In this document: piece by piece, positions 28,351 to 37,383 of the stretch
Layout: each line of letters opens with the position of its first letter
Numbering within the stretch: the first letter of the stretch is position 1
DNA from: an uncultured Candidatus Competibacteraceae bacterium
GTDB lineage: Bacteria; Pseudomonadota; Gammaproteobacteria; Competibacterales; Competibacteraceae
DNA length: 55,334 nt
Direction: 5' to 3'
Assembly (NCBI GenBank): GCA_903879705.1
Contig: CAIRMO010000016.1
Span: 1 to 55,334 of the forward strand
Notes under the pieces: generated by a model
Databases searched by the model: none
What the model was told of the DNA's origin: nothing
Seen by the model: the letters and a program-made list of their open reading frames with translations, nothing else
Program-made: the position numbers and the translations under genes

Positions 28351-29606
28351 AAATGTCTGCCTGGCTGGCGCTAGTGGCTTTACTATGGATAGATGCCGCC
28401 ATTGCGGGGGAGTGGGTCGTTCATTCAGGCGAATCCATCCAGACGGTAGTGCAAGCAGCCGTTGCGGGTGATACGGTTAAAGTGGAACACGGCTATTATG
28501 TTGACCATCTAATAATTGACAAGCCGCTGCAACTGCAAGGCATCAACCGCCCCACGCTTAGTGGCGATAATCAGGGCGATGTAATCCGTATCAAGTCTCC
28601 CAGTGTTGTGATCGAGGGTTTCATCATTCGTGACAGCGGCCCTGATCTCACCGCTCAAAATGCCGGTATTTATGTTGAACCCGGCTCGCACCATGTTGTG
28701 ATCCGCAATAATGATTTGGTCTATAACCTGTTTGGAATGTGGCTGGAAAAAGCGAATGATCTTGAAATTATCAATAATTTGATTACCGGAAAACGGGATT
28801 TTGCTTCTCCACAACGGGGCAATGGCATTCAGCTTTACAACTGCTATCGCGCCCAAGTTATCAATAACCGGATTAGTTTTTCTCGTGATGGCATCTATGT
28901 AGACGTATCATTTAATGCGATATTTCGTGGTAATAAAATGCATAATCTTCGCTATGGCACCCATTATATGAACTCGCACGACAATATTTGGGAAGACAAC
29001 GAAACTTATAATAATCGTGGCGGACTCGCCTTGATGGAAGTACGCCGGCAAATCGTCCGTAATAACCGGGCATGGAACAATTCTGATCACGGTATCATGC
29101 TGCGCACGATTCAGGATTCTGTGGTGGAAAATAATGTGGTTGCTGGCAATAGTAAAGGTTTTTTTATCTACGATGCTGAATATAACGTCTTGAAAGGCAA
29201 TTTAGTCATAGGCAACCGCATCGGGGTTCATTTATGGGCTGGATCAATTCATAATGAGGTGGAAGATAACGATTTTATTCAAAACAAGGACCAGATTCGT
29301 TATGTTGCCAGCCGCAATGAAGAATGGGGGCAACATCGCGGTAATTATTGGAGCAACTATATTGGTTGGGACGCTGACGGCAATGGCGTTGGCGATATTC
29401 CCTATCAGGCGAATGATGTTGTTGATCGCCTGACCTGGAAATACCCCTTGGCTAAATTGTTATTGCATAGTCCGGCGGTGCAAAGTCTCCGATTAATCGC
29501 CCGGCAATTCCCGCTATTGCGCAGTCCCAGCGTGATTGATAACCATCCCCGGATGCGACCCTTTCATCCTGATTGGAGCGACTGGCTTGAGCAACAACGT
29601 CATTAG
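28347..29606 (+). CDS. nosD: NosD, periplasmic copper-site maturation protein
   Basis: 419 aa with an N-terminal signal peptide (cleavage near AIAG, about 20) and a right-handed parallel beta-helix of N-rich coils (IRNNDLVYNLFGMWLEKAND and similar). A conserved GNYWSNYIGWDADGNGVGD segment lies near 330. NosD works with the NosFY ABC transporter to supply sulfur/copper for the CuZ centre. Its last codons lie in a 15-bp tandem duplication that also forms the start of nosF. Confidence 0.93.
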   Translation: MKMSAWLALVALLWIDAAIAGEWVVHSGESIQTVVQAAVAGDTVKVEHGYYVDHLIIDKPLQLQGINRPTLSGDNQGDVIRIKSPSVVIEGFIIRDSGPDLTAQNAGIYVEPGSHHVVIRNNDLVYNLFGMWLEKANDLEIINNLITGKRDFASPQRGNGIQLYNCYRAQVINNRISFSRDGIYVDVSFNAIFRGNKMHNLRYGTHYMNSHDNIWEDNETYNNRGGLALMEVRRQIVRNNRAWNNSDHGIMLRTIQDSVVENNVVAGNSKGFFIYDAEYNVLKGNLVIGNRIGVHLWAGSIHNEVEDNDFIQNKDQIRYVASRNEEWGQHRGNYWSNYIGWDADGNGVGDIPYQANDVVDRLTWKYPLAKLLLHSPAVQSLRLIARQFPLLRSPSVIDNHPRMRPFHPDWSDWLEQQRH

Positions 29607-30522
29607 CAACAACGTCATTGAGATGCGCGATGTCGCTAAATACTTTGGCGACACCCGGGCAGTCGACGGCGTCGATCTGACGGTGCAAACCGGTGAACTG
29701 TTCGGTTTGATCGGCCACAATGGCGCGGGCAAAACGACACTGTTCAAGATGTTGCTGGGTCTGCTGCCGCCGACCCGGGGGGAAATACGCATTGCGGGTC
29801 AACCCGCACATGGCGAAGCGTTCCGTCAGGTGCGGCGCGGTATCGGTTATCTGCCGGAAAGCCTGGCGCTGTATGACAATCTCTCCGGGCTGGAAACTCT
29901 ATGCTTTTTCGCCCGGTTGAAGGGCGCTGATTCCGCGACCTGTAAGCCGCTATTGAACAAGCTGGGATTGGGCGATGCCGCCCATCGCTGGGTGCGCGGC
30001 TATTCCAAGGGGATGCGGCAGCGGCTTGGCTTCGCCCAAGCATTGCTCGGTTCCCCACGCTTGCTGTTTCTGGACGAACCAACGAATGGGCTGGACCCGC
30101 AAGGTATTCGGGAGTTTTACCAAATTCTCCGCGAATTGCAGCAACAGGGCGTCACTGTAGTTCTCAGTTCCCATATTCTCGCGGAAATTCAATTGCGGGT
30201 TGACCGGCTGGCTTTGATGAGAACCGGAAAAATTCAGGCGTTAGGAACAGTCCATGAGTTACGTGAGGCGTTGAATTTACCGCTGGATTTTCAGTTGACG
30301 CTGCGTCCTGGCGCAGCGACGTTATTACAGCAGGCGCTGGCGAAACAACTCAGCGCCACCTTGCAACTGGATGGTGAAATTGCCCATGTCCGTTGTCCAC
30401 GCTTGCATAAAATGGTGATATTGCGGATTTTAACGGCTTTGAATGATGTTATTATGGATTTACACATCAGGGAGCCTTCTTTGGAAGACGTTTTTCTCGG
30501 CTATAGCGATGCTGCCCAATGA
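29587..30522 (+). CDS. nosF: NosF, ABC ATPase for NosZ maturation
   Basis: Cytoplasmic ABC ATPase, 312 aa from a TTG at 29587 that has GGAG 8 bases upstream. Other candidates are a TTG at 29536 and the ATG at 29623, the latter closest to family starts. Walker A GHNGAGKTT, signature YSKGMRQRLGFA, Walker B LLFLDEPTNGLDP, H-loop SSHI. It pairs with NosY. It overlaps nosD by 20 bases under this start and nosY by 4. Confidence 0.88.
   Translation: MSNNVISNNVIEMRDVAKYFGDTRAVDGVDLTVQTGELFGLIGHNGAGKTTLFKMLLGLLPPTRGEIRIAGQPAHGEAFRQVRRGIGYLPESLALYDNLSGLETLCFFARLKGADSATCKPLLNKLGLGDAAHRWVRGYSKGMRQRLGFAQALLGSPRLLFLDEPTNGLDPQGIREFYQILRELQQQGVTVVLSSHILAEIQLRVDRLALMRTGKIQALGTVHELREALNLPLDFQLTLRPGAATLLQQALAKQLSATLQLDGEIAHVRCPRLHKMVILRILTALNDVIMDLHIREPSLEDVFLGYSDAAQ
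29590..29619 (+). repeat. 15-bp tandem duplication across the nosD stop / nosF start
   Basis: AGCAACAACGTCATT occurs twice head to tail (29590-29604 and 29605-29619). The first copy ends nosD, whose TAG stop is at the junction; both copies are translated in the nosF frame as SNNVI SNNVI if the TTG at 29587 is used. Confidence 0.85.
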
Positions 30523-31361
30523 TTATACCTGTTGAATGGACGCCAATTGTCGTTATCGCCGGCAAGGAATTTTGGGACCGTATTCGTAATCGATGGGTGC
30601 TGGCGATAGCATTAGTGTTTGCGGTTTTTGCGCTGGTGATCGCTTATTTTGGCGCGGCTCAACAGGGTACGGTGGGTTTTCGGGGGATGGATGTCACTAT
30701 CGCGAGTCTGGTTAGTTTGGTAATTTATTTGACGCCACTCATTGCGCTCATTCTCGGCTATGACACGATAGTTGGGGAACGGGAACGCGGCTCTTTGGAG
30801 TTGTTGCTGTCCTTGCCGATTACGCCACTGGAATTGTTGCTAGGCAAATACCTGGGCTTGGCCGGCGCACTGACTTGTTCCACCTTGGCCGGTTTTGGTC
30901 TGGCTGGCATTGCGCTGATTTGGAAACTGGGCGGTAAAGCCATCGCGCCCTACGTCGGTTTTATGGGCAGTGCTTTGTTGTTGGGTCTGGTTTTCTTGAG
31001 TATTGCTTTATTGGTATCTACCCTGGCCCGAGACCGGGTTCGCGCTAGCGGAATAGCGATTGCTTTGTGGTTTTTCTATGTGCTGGTGTATGATCTACTG
31101 TTGCTGGGAATTCTGGTGTTGAGCGAAAGCCGCTTTAATCTCAGTTTTTTTCCGATTTTACTGTTTCTGAATCCAGCCGACTTGTTTCGTATTCTCAACA
31201 TCTTTGGCTTGGAAGAAGTCCGCAAATTTTATGGTTTGGCCACTATCATGCCGGCGGGTTTAGCCAGCCCCTGGTTATTGAGTGGCGCAATGGTGTTATG
31301 GATTATCGCTCCGCTGAGTATTGCGGCATGGCGCTTTAAGAGTGGAGTGAAAAGCGAATGA
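30519..31361 (+). CDS. nosY: NosY, ABC permease for NosZ maturation
   Basis: 280 aa ABC-2 type permease with six hydrophobic segments and the family motifs LGYDTIVGERERGSLELLLSLPI (about 84-106) and LVSTLARDRVRASG. It forms the membrane part of NosFY, which with NosD delivers a sulfur species for CuZ assembly. Overlaps at both ends by 4 bases indicate coupling. Confidence 0.93.
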   Translation: MIIPVEWTPIVVIAGKEFWDRIRNRWVLAIALVFAVFALVIAYFGAAQQGTVGFRGMDVTIASLVSLVIYLTPLIALILGYDTIVGERERGSLELLLSLPITPLELLLGKYLGLAGALTCSTLAGFGLAGIALIWKLGGKAIAPYVGFMGSALLLGLVFLSIALLVSTLARDRVRASGIAIALWFFYVLVYDLLLLGILVLSESRFNLSFFPILLFLNPADLFRILNIFGLEEVRKFYGLATIMPAGLASPWLLSGAMVLWIIAPLSIAAWRFKSGVKSE

Positions 31362-31861
31362 AAAAGCCGATTGAAATGTTATTGATCGCCGTGCTATTGG
31401 TTGTAGCGGGTTGCGGCGCTGATAAACCGGTCTCACCCCAAGAAATTACAGTAGAAACTGCGTGTGTGCTGGATGGCATGTTACTGGCGGATTATCCAGG
31501 ACCAAAAGCGCAGATTCACTATGATCAGGGCGATCCGGATTTTTTTTGCGATACGGTAGAAATGTTCTCTATTTATACCCGTCCGGAACAGCAAAAACGG
31601 ATTATTGCGGTTTATACCCAGGATATGGGTAAAGCGGATTGGACTAAACCGCGGGGTCACTGGATCGACGCTAAAACGGCGGTTTATGTGTCCTATAGTC
31701 GCCGGATGGGTTCAATGGGGCCGACGTTGGGTGCTTTTGCCCGTGAGGAAGACGCCCAGAACTTTGTTAAGGAACATGGCGGCGAGGTGTTCCGTTTTGA
31801 TCAGATCACTCCGGAAATGACTACCCTTGATGGCGGCGTGGTGCATGATGAACGAATGTAA
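31358..31861 (+). CDS. nosL: NosL, copper-delivery lipoprotein
   Basis: 167 aa with lipobox VVAGC (Cys 19). Candidate copper ligands are seen: the DGMLL segment, MGSMGPTLGAF and a C-terminal M; the family binds Cu(I) and hands it to apo-NosZ. Last gene of the 16-kb plus-strand nir-nos block. A weak hairpin near 31900-31920 is the only terminator candidate before the convergent gene. Confidence 0.92.
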   Translation: MKKPIEMLLIAVLLVVAGCGADKPVSPQEITVETACVLDGMLLADYPGPKAQIHYDQGDPDFFCDTVEMFSIYTRPEQQKRIIAVYTQDMGKADWTKPRGHWIDAKTAVYVSYSRRMGSMGPTLGAFAREEDAQNFVKEHGGEVFRFDQITPEMTTLDGGVVHDERM

Positions 31862-31920
31862 GGCAATCGACGTGAGTGCCGGGTTCGATTGGATAAACGG
31901 CCCACTCGTCATTCAAGTGG

Positions 31921-32382
31921 TTAGGCTGTATCGGGTTGCGCGGTTGTTAACGGTAGTCGCTTGCGGGGGGAATTGACGCGGAGCCGGTTTTTATACTGGC
32001 CCAGTAGCTTCAGCGTATTCTCAACGTATTCCTGCGAAGAGATTTCATCGACAATATACTGTTGTAGTAGTTTCAACCACAAGTCGTGAATCTCACAATG
32101 CGATAACTGATGTCCTCCAGCCAGTGGGCAATCGGGACAACGCGCCTTAATCAAGGCTTGGACAATCACGTTTTTTTGCCATTGTCGCCGATACTGTTGA
32201 GCGTGTGCTGTGATCCATTCCATGGCATGTGTGTTCCGTTCGTCAGGTGGAAATTTCTCGACATAATGTTCAATCGCGGTGATCTGCCGAAGTAGAAACT
32301 CGGCATCGGGTACGTTCAGAGGTTGGGTGTCTCCCATGAAACGGGTGATCAGCGCCAATATGGGATCGTCTATGATGTACAT
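31921..32382 (-). CDS. Conserved-looking protein with Cys/His cluster, function unknown
   Basis: 153 aa from the ATG at 32382 (an upstream ATG at 32451 adds 23 unlikely residues). No signal or membrane segment. The middle holds ARCPDCPLAGGHQLSHCEIH, four residues of Cys and two or three of His suited to bind a metal or cluster; the rest is helical and a basic tail follows. I do not recognise the family. It is divergent from nnrS and sits between nos and nor, so a role in NO stress or denitrification is only suggested by place. Confidence 0.6.
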   Translation of the reverse strand: MYIIDDPILALITRFMGDTQPLNVPDAEFLLRQITAIEHYVEKFPPDERNTHAMEWITAHAQQYRRQWQKNVIVQALIKARCPDCPLAGGHQLSHCEIHDLWLKLLQQYIVDEISSQEYVENTLKLLGQYKNRLRVNSPRKRLPLTTAQPDTA

Positions 32383-32559
32383 TGTTTTGCTCGTTGGCCA
32401 ACGACGATAGATGCGGATCATAGCAAAAAATTGTGCGCTGCACAAAATCAAGTTTTATCGAAAGCTCTCCGAGGATTCTTTGATGGCATCTTTTTTTTTG
32501 GAAGATTTGACAGACCTCATTGAATCATAAACGGCCCTTTTAACCATTGGAAAAATCGA

Positions 32560-33732
32560 ATGCTACTCGCTAAAACAGCTTTATTAAATTTAGGATTTCG
32601 ACCCTTTTTTCTGGGTGCAGCAGTTTTTTCGATGATTTCCATTGCATTTTGGATGGGGATTTATATCTTTGCATTTCCTTTGCATGTAGGTATTTCTTAT
32701 GTGCAATGGCATGCGCATGAAATGATCTATGGATTTGGCGTAGCGGTCATTGCTGGATTCTTGCTGACCGCGGTTAAAAACTGGACGGGGATACCAACGC
32801 TGCATGGATTCGGACTTCTTGCGTTGTTCACCCTGTGGGCGCTGGCGAGAATCCTGTTTTTGCTTGGAACGCCTTTTATTTTTATCGCGGCAATTTTTGA
32901 CCTCTCTTTCATACTATTTCTGACCGGCGCAGTGGTCTATCCGATAGTCAAAGCCAAACAACTTAAAAAACAGTTTGGAATCCTTGGAAACCTGATTTTT
33001 CTGATGGTCGGGAACATCTTTTTTTACCTGGGAGTTGTCGGCTTCGTTGAACAAGGCATGTACTGGAGCGTCTATGGCGGGCTTTATCTGGTGATCGGTT
33101 TGATCATCATTATGGGCAGAAGAGTCATCCCATTTTTTATCGAAGCCGGTGTTGGGTATCCGGTGAAATCGTTTAATTCCAAATGGCTGGATGCCGCAAT
33201 CCCTTTGCTGTACTTGGCATTTTTTATTGTAGAAGTATTCGTTGGCAACCGTTATGCGTCAGCGTTGCTATCTGCTGGATTATTCATCATGACTTCAGTC
33301 CGACTGATCGGTTGGCATACCATTGGAATCTGGAAAAAACCGCTTTTATGGAGCTTGTTCGTTGCGTTCCTGTTTATCAATCTTGGCTTTTTGTTAATCG
33401 CTTTGAGTATATTTATCGACCTGCCAAGGATTCGGGTGATTCACGCCTTCAGTTTTGGCGGTATTGGCGTTATCACCCTGAGCATGATGGCTCGTGTCAC
33501 ACTGGGTCACACGGGAAGGAATATTCAAAGTCCGCCCAAAGCCACAACTTGGGCTTTTGTGGTGCTCATCATGGGAGCGGTGGTCAGAGTAATTCTGCCA
33601 TTAATAGCTGCCGATCATTACCTGGTCTGGATCGCAGTTTCACAAGTTTTGTGGATCAGCGCATTTCTGATCTTCGTAGTCCTCTATTCACCCATGTTGA
33701 TCAAACCACGCATTGATGGCCAATTTGGCTAG
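32560..33732 (+). CDS. nnrS: NnrS, heme-copper membrane protein of NO response
   Basis: 390 aa, nearly all membrane spans (about twelve), with the family opening LNLGFRPFFLGAAVFS and QWHAHEMIYGFG (about 49-60), and later FSFGGIGVITLSMMARVTLGHTGR (about 297-320). NnrS proteins bind heme and copper and protect cells from NO-derived stress. Base composition is clearly more AT-rich than the nir genes. No perfect Fnr/Dnr box is visible in the 177-base upstream gap. Confidence 0.93.
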   Translation: MLLAKTALLNLGFRPFFLGAAVFSMISIAFWMGIYIFAFPLHVGISYVQWHAHEMIYGFGVAVIAGFLLTAVKNWTGIPTLHGFGLLALFTLWALARILFLLGTPFIFIAAIFDLSFILFLTGAVVYPIVKAKQLKKQFGILGNLIFLMVGNIFFYLGVVGFVEQGMYWSVYGGLYLVIGLIIIMGRRVIPFFIEAGVGYPVKSFNSKWLDAAIPLLYLAFFIVEVFVGNRYASALLSAGLFIMTSVRLIGWHTIGIWKKPLLWSLFVAFLFINLGFLLIALSIFIDLPRIRVIHAFSFGGIGVITLSMMARVTLGHTGRNIQSPPKATTWAFVVLIMGAVVRVILPLIAADHYLVWIAVSQVLWISAFLIFVVLYSPMLIKPRIDGQFG

Positions 33733-33749
33733 TTTTCAACGATTTAGCG

Positions 33750-33785
33750 TTTCTCCTTTTTCAAGGGAGAGTTAGGGGAGATTTT
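33750..33785. repeat. Copy of the GGGAGAG-TTAGGGG intergenic repeat
   Basis: Inverted CTCCTTTTTC / AAGGGAG arms are followed by GTTAGGGGAG. This matches the consensus seen at 41425-41473, in nirGH (20806-20847) and in the NRPS gene (51899-51937). It overlaps the tail of the small broken gene. Confidence 0.5.
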
Positions 33786-33967
33786 GCGGCGACGATAGAA
33801 ACTGCTTGGTGAGAGTCTCTAAATCCAGTTGTTGCAGCGCAGAAATCGCGTATTCCCAGTGGCCCTTCGGCGCATAGACCGAGGACGCCGCCTTCTTCAT
33901 ATGCCTCCAGCGCTGCTTTAATACAGACGGCGCGCACAGTTCCAGCCAATTGTTGTTGATTGGACAT
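33772..33967 (-). pseudogene. Small conserved-type ORF with a frameshift
   Basis: The open frame from 33967 gives MSNQQQLAGTVRAVCIKAALEAYEEGGVLGLCAEG and then low-quality sequence to 33761. If one base is skipped after GLCAEG (near 33867) the frame becomes HWEYAISALQQLDLETLTKQF and stops at 33772. That is amphipathic and looks more natural: about 65 aa in all. I recall similar short proteins in proteobacteria and cyanobacteria but cannot name a function. Either a real frameshift or a sequencing error. Confidence 0.55.
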
Positions 33968-33981
33968 GATCAGAATTTCCT

Positions 33982-36900
33982 CTACACAGGTGGAACGCCG
34001 GATGATGGCGCTAAAGCGGGCAACATCTGAACAATTTTGACGGTCTCCAAACTGATCCGGATTACCTGGCCGATCAGCTTAATGATGGCTTGCGGATATT
34101 CAGAGTTATTGGGATCATTGACAATACCACTCCGGGCATCGGTTTTAAGCTGGTATTGATCGATCACCCATTCGAGAGCTGACCGGTTGCCGAGCCGATA
34201 GTCAAAGACTTCTGAAGGAACACCGTTCAACGTCAGCCAGTTATTGTAAATAATTGCCGTTCTTTCCTTAGTCAGCCGCATTTTTTTGACTTCCCAGTTA
34301 TGCGGCTGGTCAGGAGCATAAATTCTTGTCAGCGGGAATTCCGGTTGCTGTTCGTAGTGAATATGGAGATTGGCCAGTTGCTTTCCGGCTTGGCTATACG
34401 ACCAGAAACCCTGGGCATAAGGAATACGGGGAAGTTCACATTTCAGATTAATCGCGTATTTTCGGCGATATTCTTCGTGGTGCAGCAGGCCATAAACGTA
34501 ATAGAAAATATCCCATTTATTGATGCTGACATCCTGATAATGCTGGCGGAAAGCGTCCCTTGCCCAATCGGTGAGATTTTCGTGGCGATTTTGACCGTCC
34601 TCGGTGTAAATATAGAAAGGGAAGCATTGAGAATGACCGTTTAGATGTAAGTCTGGCAAGAAAGAAGTCATCAAGCACTGAAAAGGTCTATTTTCACCAA
34701 CTGCGCTTACACAAATAACTTTGTTCTCTTTTTCCGATAAACCATTTGGAAAAATAGAAGGAAAAACATAAACTCTTTCATTCATCATCCGGTCAAAATA
34801 CAAATTTGATTTTACAAACGGCCTGTACAAAGAAATCCGGATATTCTTCTGGTTAAATTCAGCTTTTCTCCCGCGCGACAAAAAATTTTTTAGACTTTCA
34901 CCCCAACTAATTTTGGTGTCATCGTAATTAACAAAATTATCAATATCAGGTTTTTCGATTAAGTTATTCCATTTCAAGATATGATCATTATAGACCTCTA
35001 TCGTTTTGCAGATATTTCTGGCGAGTTCACTGGCGCTGAAATTATAAGTCCAAGTATCCCGGTTAGTTTTTACCCCGTTGCTGAAAGTTTTGAAGATGAC
35101 GCCTTCCGCTTCCTGAACGCTGGCTTTTTGTTCCTTATTGCCGAGCGAAATGAAACTTTCAAACTCATTTTGTAATCCTTCAGTCAGCCAAATATGGTTC
35201 TTATTAGTGGCGATTTCATGCCATTCAATGGTTAAGTAATTATTGTGCTTTTCCAAAAAGTTATATTTCTGTTCCTTCCGCAAAGATTCATCGACACGGG
35301 CATAATAAAGACAAGTCGATTCCGCAAGTTGCTTTTTAACTAGAAAAGTGATGCACACACCCACTTGAATCCCGAATACATTATGCGTTGTGCCGGATAG
35401 TTTTGGATTCTTGCGGACATTACCGCCCAAATCAAGCAGGTAAAGGCTGGAAAAATCTTTGGCTAATTGCTGACGCATCCCATCAAACGCAATACCGTCC
35501 AGAAAACCATTGTTGGTGACAAACGCAATAATGCCTTGCGGTTGATTTTTCAACCGCTCGGTCGCCCAAGCAAAGGCTTTGACATACGGATCGCTCAGGG
35601 CGTTTTTGTTGGTTGCTTTAGAATTGGCTGCATAGTGTTCCGCCACCCATCGATCCACCACCCGGTATTTGCGATTCTTGTTATTGTCATTTTCATTAAC
35701 CTGCCCGGCGTTATAGGGCGGATTGCCAATAATCACAAAAATCGGCGCGGCTTTCTGGCGATTGACCCGCTCAGTATTCTCCGGCGTCAGAAAGCCAAAC
35801 GCATGTTGCCGATCCTCGGCCAGTTCAAAGGTATCGACCAGGCAAATCCCGCCAAACGGCTGATAATGGTCAGTCAGTTCAAAAAAAGCGTGTTCGATAT
35901 TCATACTGGCGATGTAATACGGCAACAACATGATTTCATTGCAATGCAATTCACTCGCATATTTCCGCTGAATGGCTTCCGGCGTCAACTCCCGCAGAAT
36001 CCGAACCATAAAATTACCCGTTCCCACAAACGGGTCGAGAATTTGCACCTTTTCCGCTGATAGCGAGCGGCCAAACTCCCGCTGGAGCAGCGCATCGACG
36101 GAGCGCACCATAAAATCGACCAGAGGCTGCGGCGTATAAACAATTCCGTGCGTATCCGCTGTTTTAACCGCGAATCCCTGAAAAAATTGCTCATAAACCG
36201 TATTTAGAAAACTCTGTTTCTCCGCATAGTTGTCAATCGATGCTGCCGTTTTTTCAATCGTGTGGTAAAAATAATCCAGCCGTTTTAAAAACTCTTCGCG
36301 TGAAAACGAGCGGGAAGTCAGCGCCGTAATCACCTGCTCAATTTCATGGGCAATCACGTTCCGGTTGATAAAATCGGCATGATTAAAAACCGTCCGAAAA
36401 ATCCGCTCTGTCAATAAATGCTGAATCAGCATTTCCTCAAGCGCAGCTTCCGATAACTGGGGATTAATCGTGTCTTGGCATACCTGCAAAAATGCCGCAA
36501 ACGCCTCCGTAAACTTCGGGTTCCTGCGCCGTTCTTCAGCAATGATTTTCAACAGCGCCGTCGCCAACTCCTGAACCCGCTCCTTAAAACCGGCAATCGC
36601 CGCCTGCCATTGATCATAGGCCGGTGGCTGATAGCCAAAGAACAGTTGCAGCCCGTCAATCAATAACTCCGGCGTCTGTTCATCGATCCGCGCATCAAAC
36701 ACCGCTTGGCCGTTCTGCCACAATACCAGCCGGTCAGGCGTTTGGAACAAAATGTTGTCCTTGGGATAACCTTCAGCAAATTTCCGGGTGATTTCCTTAT
36801 TCAAATCATCCTGCCGATCCTTAGCCTCCCAAATGCCCAGCCGCAACTCGAAGCCATCCAGAATCGCCCCATCCACCCGAATCGGTCGCCGTCCCTCGCG

Positions 36901-37137
36901 CTGAATGGCGTACTGCTCCACCAGTTTCCAGCCGGGAATCTGATTTGCACAAACGCGCAACAATGCCGCAAACGCCGGAGCGACTGCGCCTTCATGGTGG
37001 GCCTGCGCTTGCCGCAAGGTAGCCAGTTCCCGAAAAAAGCCGCGAATGGTTTTGTGATTCGATTTGAGTCGAAGGGGCGAGATTTCCAGGTTCATCCGAT
37101 TTATCCAGCAGTCTGGTGATTTTTTGAAGGGGTCCAT
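33982..37137 (-). CDS. Single-chain restriction-modification enzyme (nuclease + N6-adenine methyltransferase)
   Basis: 1051 aa (or 1037 from the second Met at 37095). An N-terminal PD-(D/E)xK nuclease is suggested by RVDGAILDG with D89 and WEAKD with E104/K106. A helical connector follows. The gamma-class amino-methyltransferase has the SAM motif ILDPFVGTGNF (about 368) and the catalytic NPPY (about 468). The AT-rich C-terminal third (about 600-900) is the likely target-recognition part. No helicase motifs are present, so it differs from the ~1600-aa type ISP enzymes and resembles type IIG. No separate specificity or restriction gene is adjacent. Recent acquisition is likely from base composition. 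Confidence 0.82.
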   Translation of the reverse strand: MDPFKKSPDCWINRMNLEISPLRLKSNHKTIRGFFRELATLRQAQAHHEGAVAPAFAALLRVCANQIPGWKLVEQYAIQREGRRPIRVDGAILDGFELRLGIWEAKDRQDDLNKEITRKFAEGYPKDNILFQTPDRLVLWQNGQAVFDARIDEQTPELLIDGLQLFFGYQPPAYDQWQAAIAGFKERVQELATALLKIIAEERRRNPKFTEAFAAFLQVCQDTINPQLSEAALEEMLIQHLLTERIFRTVFNHADFINRNVIAHEIEQVITALTSRSFSREEFLKRLDYFYHTIEKTAASIDNYAEKQSFLNTVYEQFFQGFAVKTADTHGIVYTPQPLVDFMVRSVDALLQREFGRSLSAEKVQILDPFVGTGNFMVRILRELTPEAIQRKYASELHCNEIMLLPYYIASMNIEHAFFELTDHYQPFGGICLVDTFELAEDRQHAFGFLTPENTERVNRQKAAPIFVIIGNPPYNAGQVNENDNNKNRKYRVVDRWVAEHYAANSKATNKNALSDPYVKAFAWATERLKNQPQGIIAFVTNNGFLDGIAFDGMRQQLAKDFSSLYLLDLGGNVRKNPKLSGTTHNVFGIQVGVCITFLVKKQLAESTCLYYARVDESLRKEQKYNFLEKHNNYLTIEWHEIATNKNHIWLTEGLQNEFESFISLGNKEQKASVQEAEGVIFKTFSNGVKTNRDTWTYNFSASELARNICKTIEVYNDHILKWNNLIEKPDIDNFVNYDDTKISWGESLKNFLSRGRKAEFNQKNIRISLYRPFVKSNLYFDRMMNERVYVFPSIFPNGLSEKENKVICVSAVGENRPFQCLMTSFLPDLHLNGHSQCFPFYIYTEDGQNRHENLTDWARDAFRQHYQDVSINKWDIFYYVYGLLHHEEYRRKYAINLKCELPRIPYAQGFWSYSQAGKQLANLHIHYEQQPEFPLTRIYAPDQPHNWEVKKMRLTKERTAIIYNNWLTLNGVPSEVFDYRLGNRSALEWVIDQYQLKTDARSGIVNDPNNSEYPQAIIKLIGQVIRISLETVKIVQMLPALAPSSGVPPV

Positions 37138-37383
37138 CTGACTGGCATAGAAGATACAAATCAGGCCCGGTAAAATGAAATAAACGATCTTAACGAAACA
37201 TTTTAACCTCAGTCATTGACAACATTTCGTCTAAAACATAGCATATCCATCGATGGGCGAAAGTACCCATTGCAGTTCCAATCCTGGTAATCCTGGAAAT
37301 GTAGCGTTTCAGTAAGCGCAATACGGATGAATCGCTAACGAATAGGGTTACCCTTAGTCCTTAATCACGAGGAGGTCGTAAAA
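37138..37383 (+). promoter_or_regulatory. Promoter and leader of the Cys-rich peptide gene
   Basis: TTGACA at 37216-37221 and TAGCAT at 37239-37244, spaced 17 bases, form a good sigma-70 promoter. The ~130-base leader contains the palindrome CCATCGATGG (37247-37256), a direct repeat AATCCTGG and a strong AGGAGGT at 37369-37375. Confidence 0.45.

Noticed and set aside
32505-32530. A Dnr box upstream of nnrS (TTGAATCAT)
   Set aside because: The half-sites overlap instead of being four bases apart, so it does not fit the consensus.
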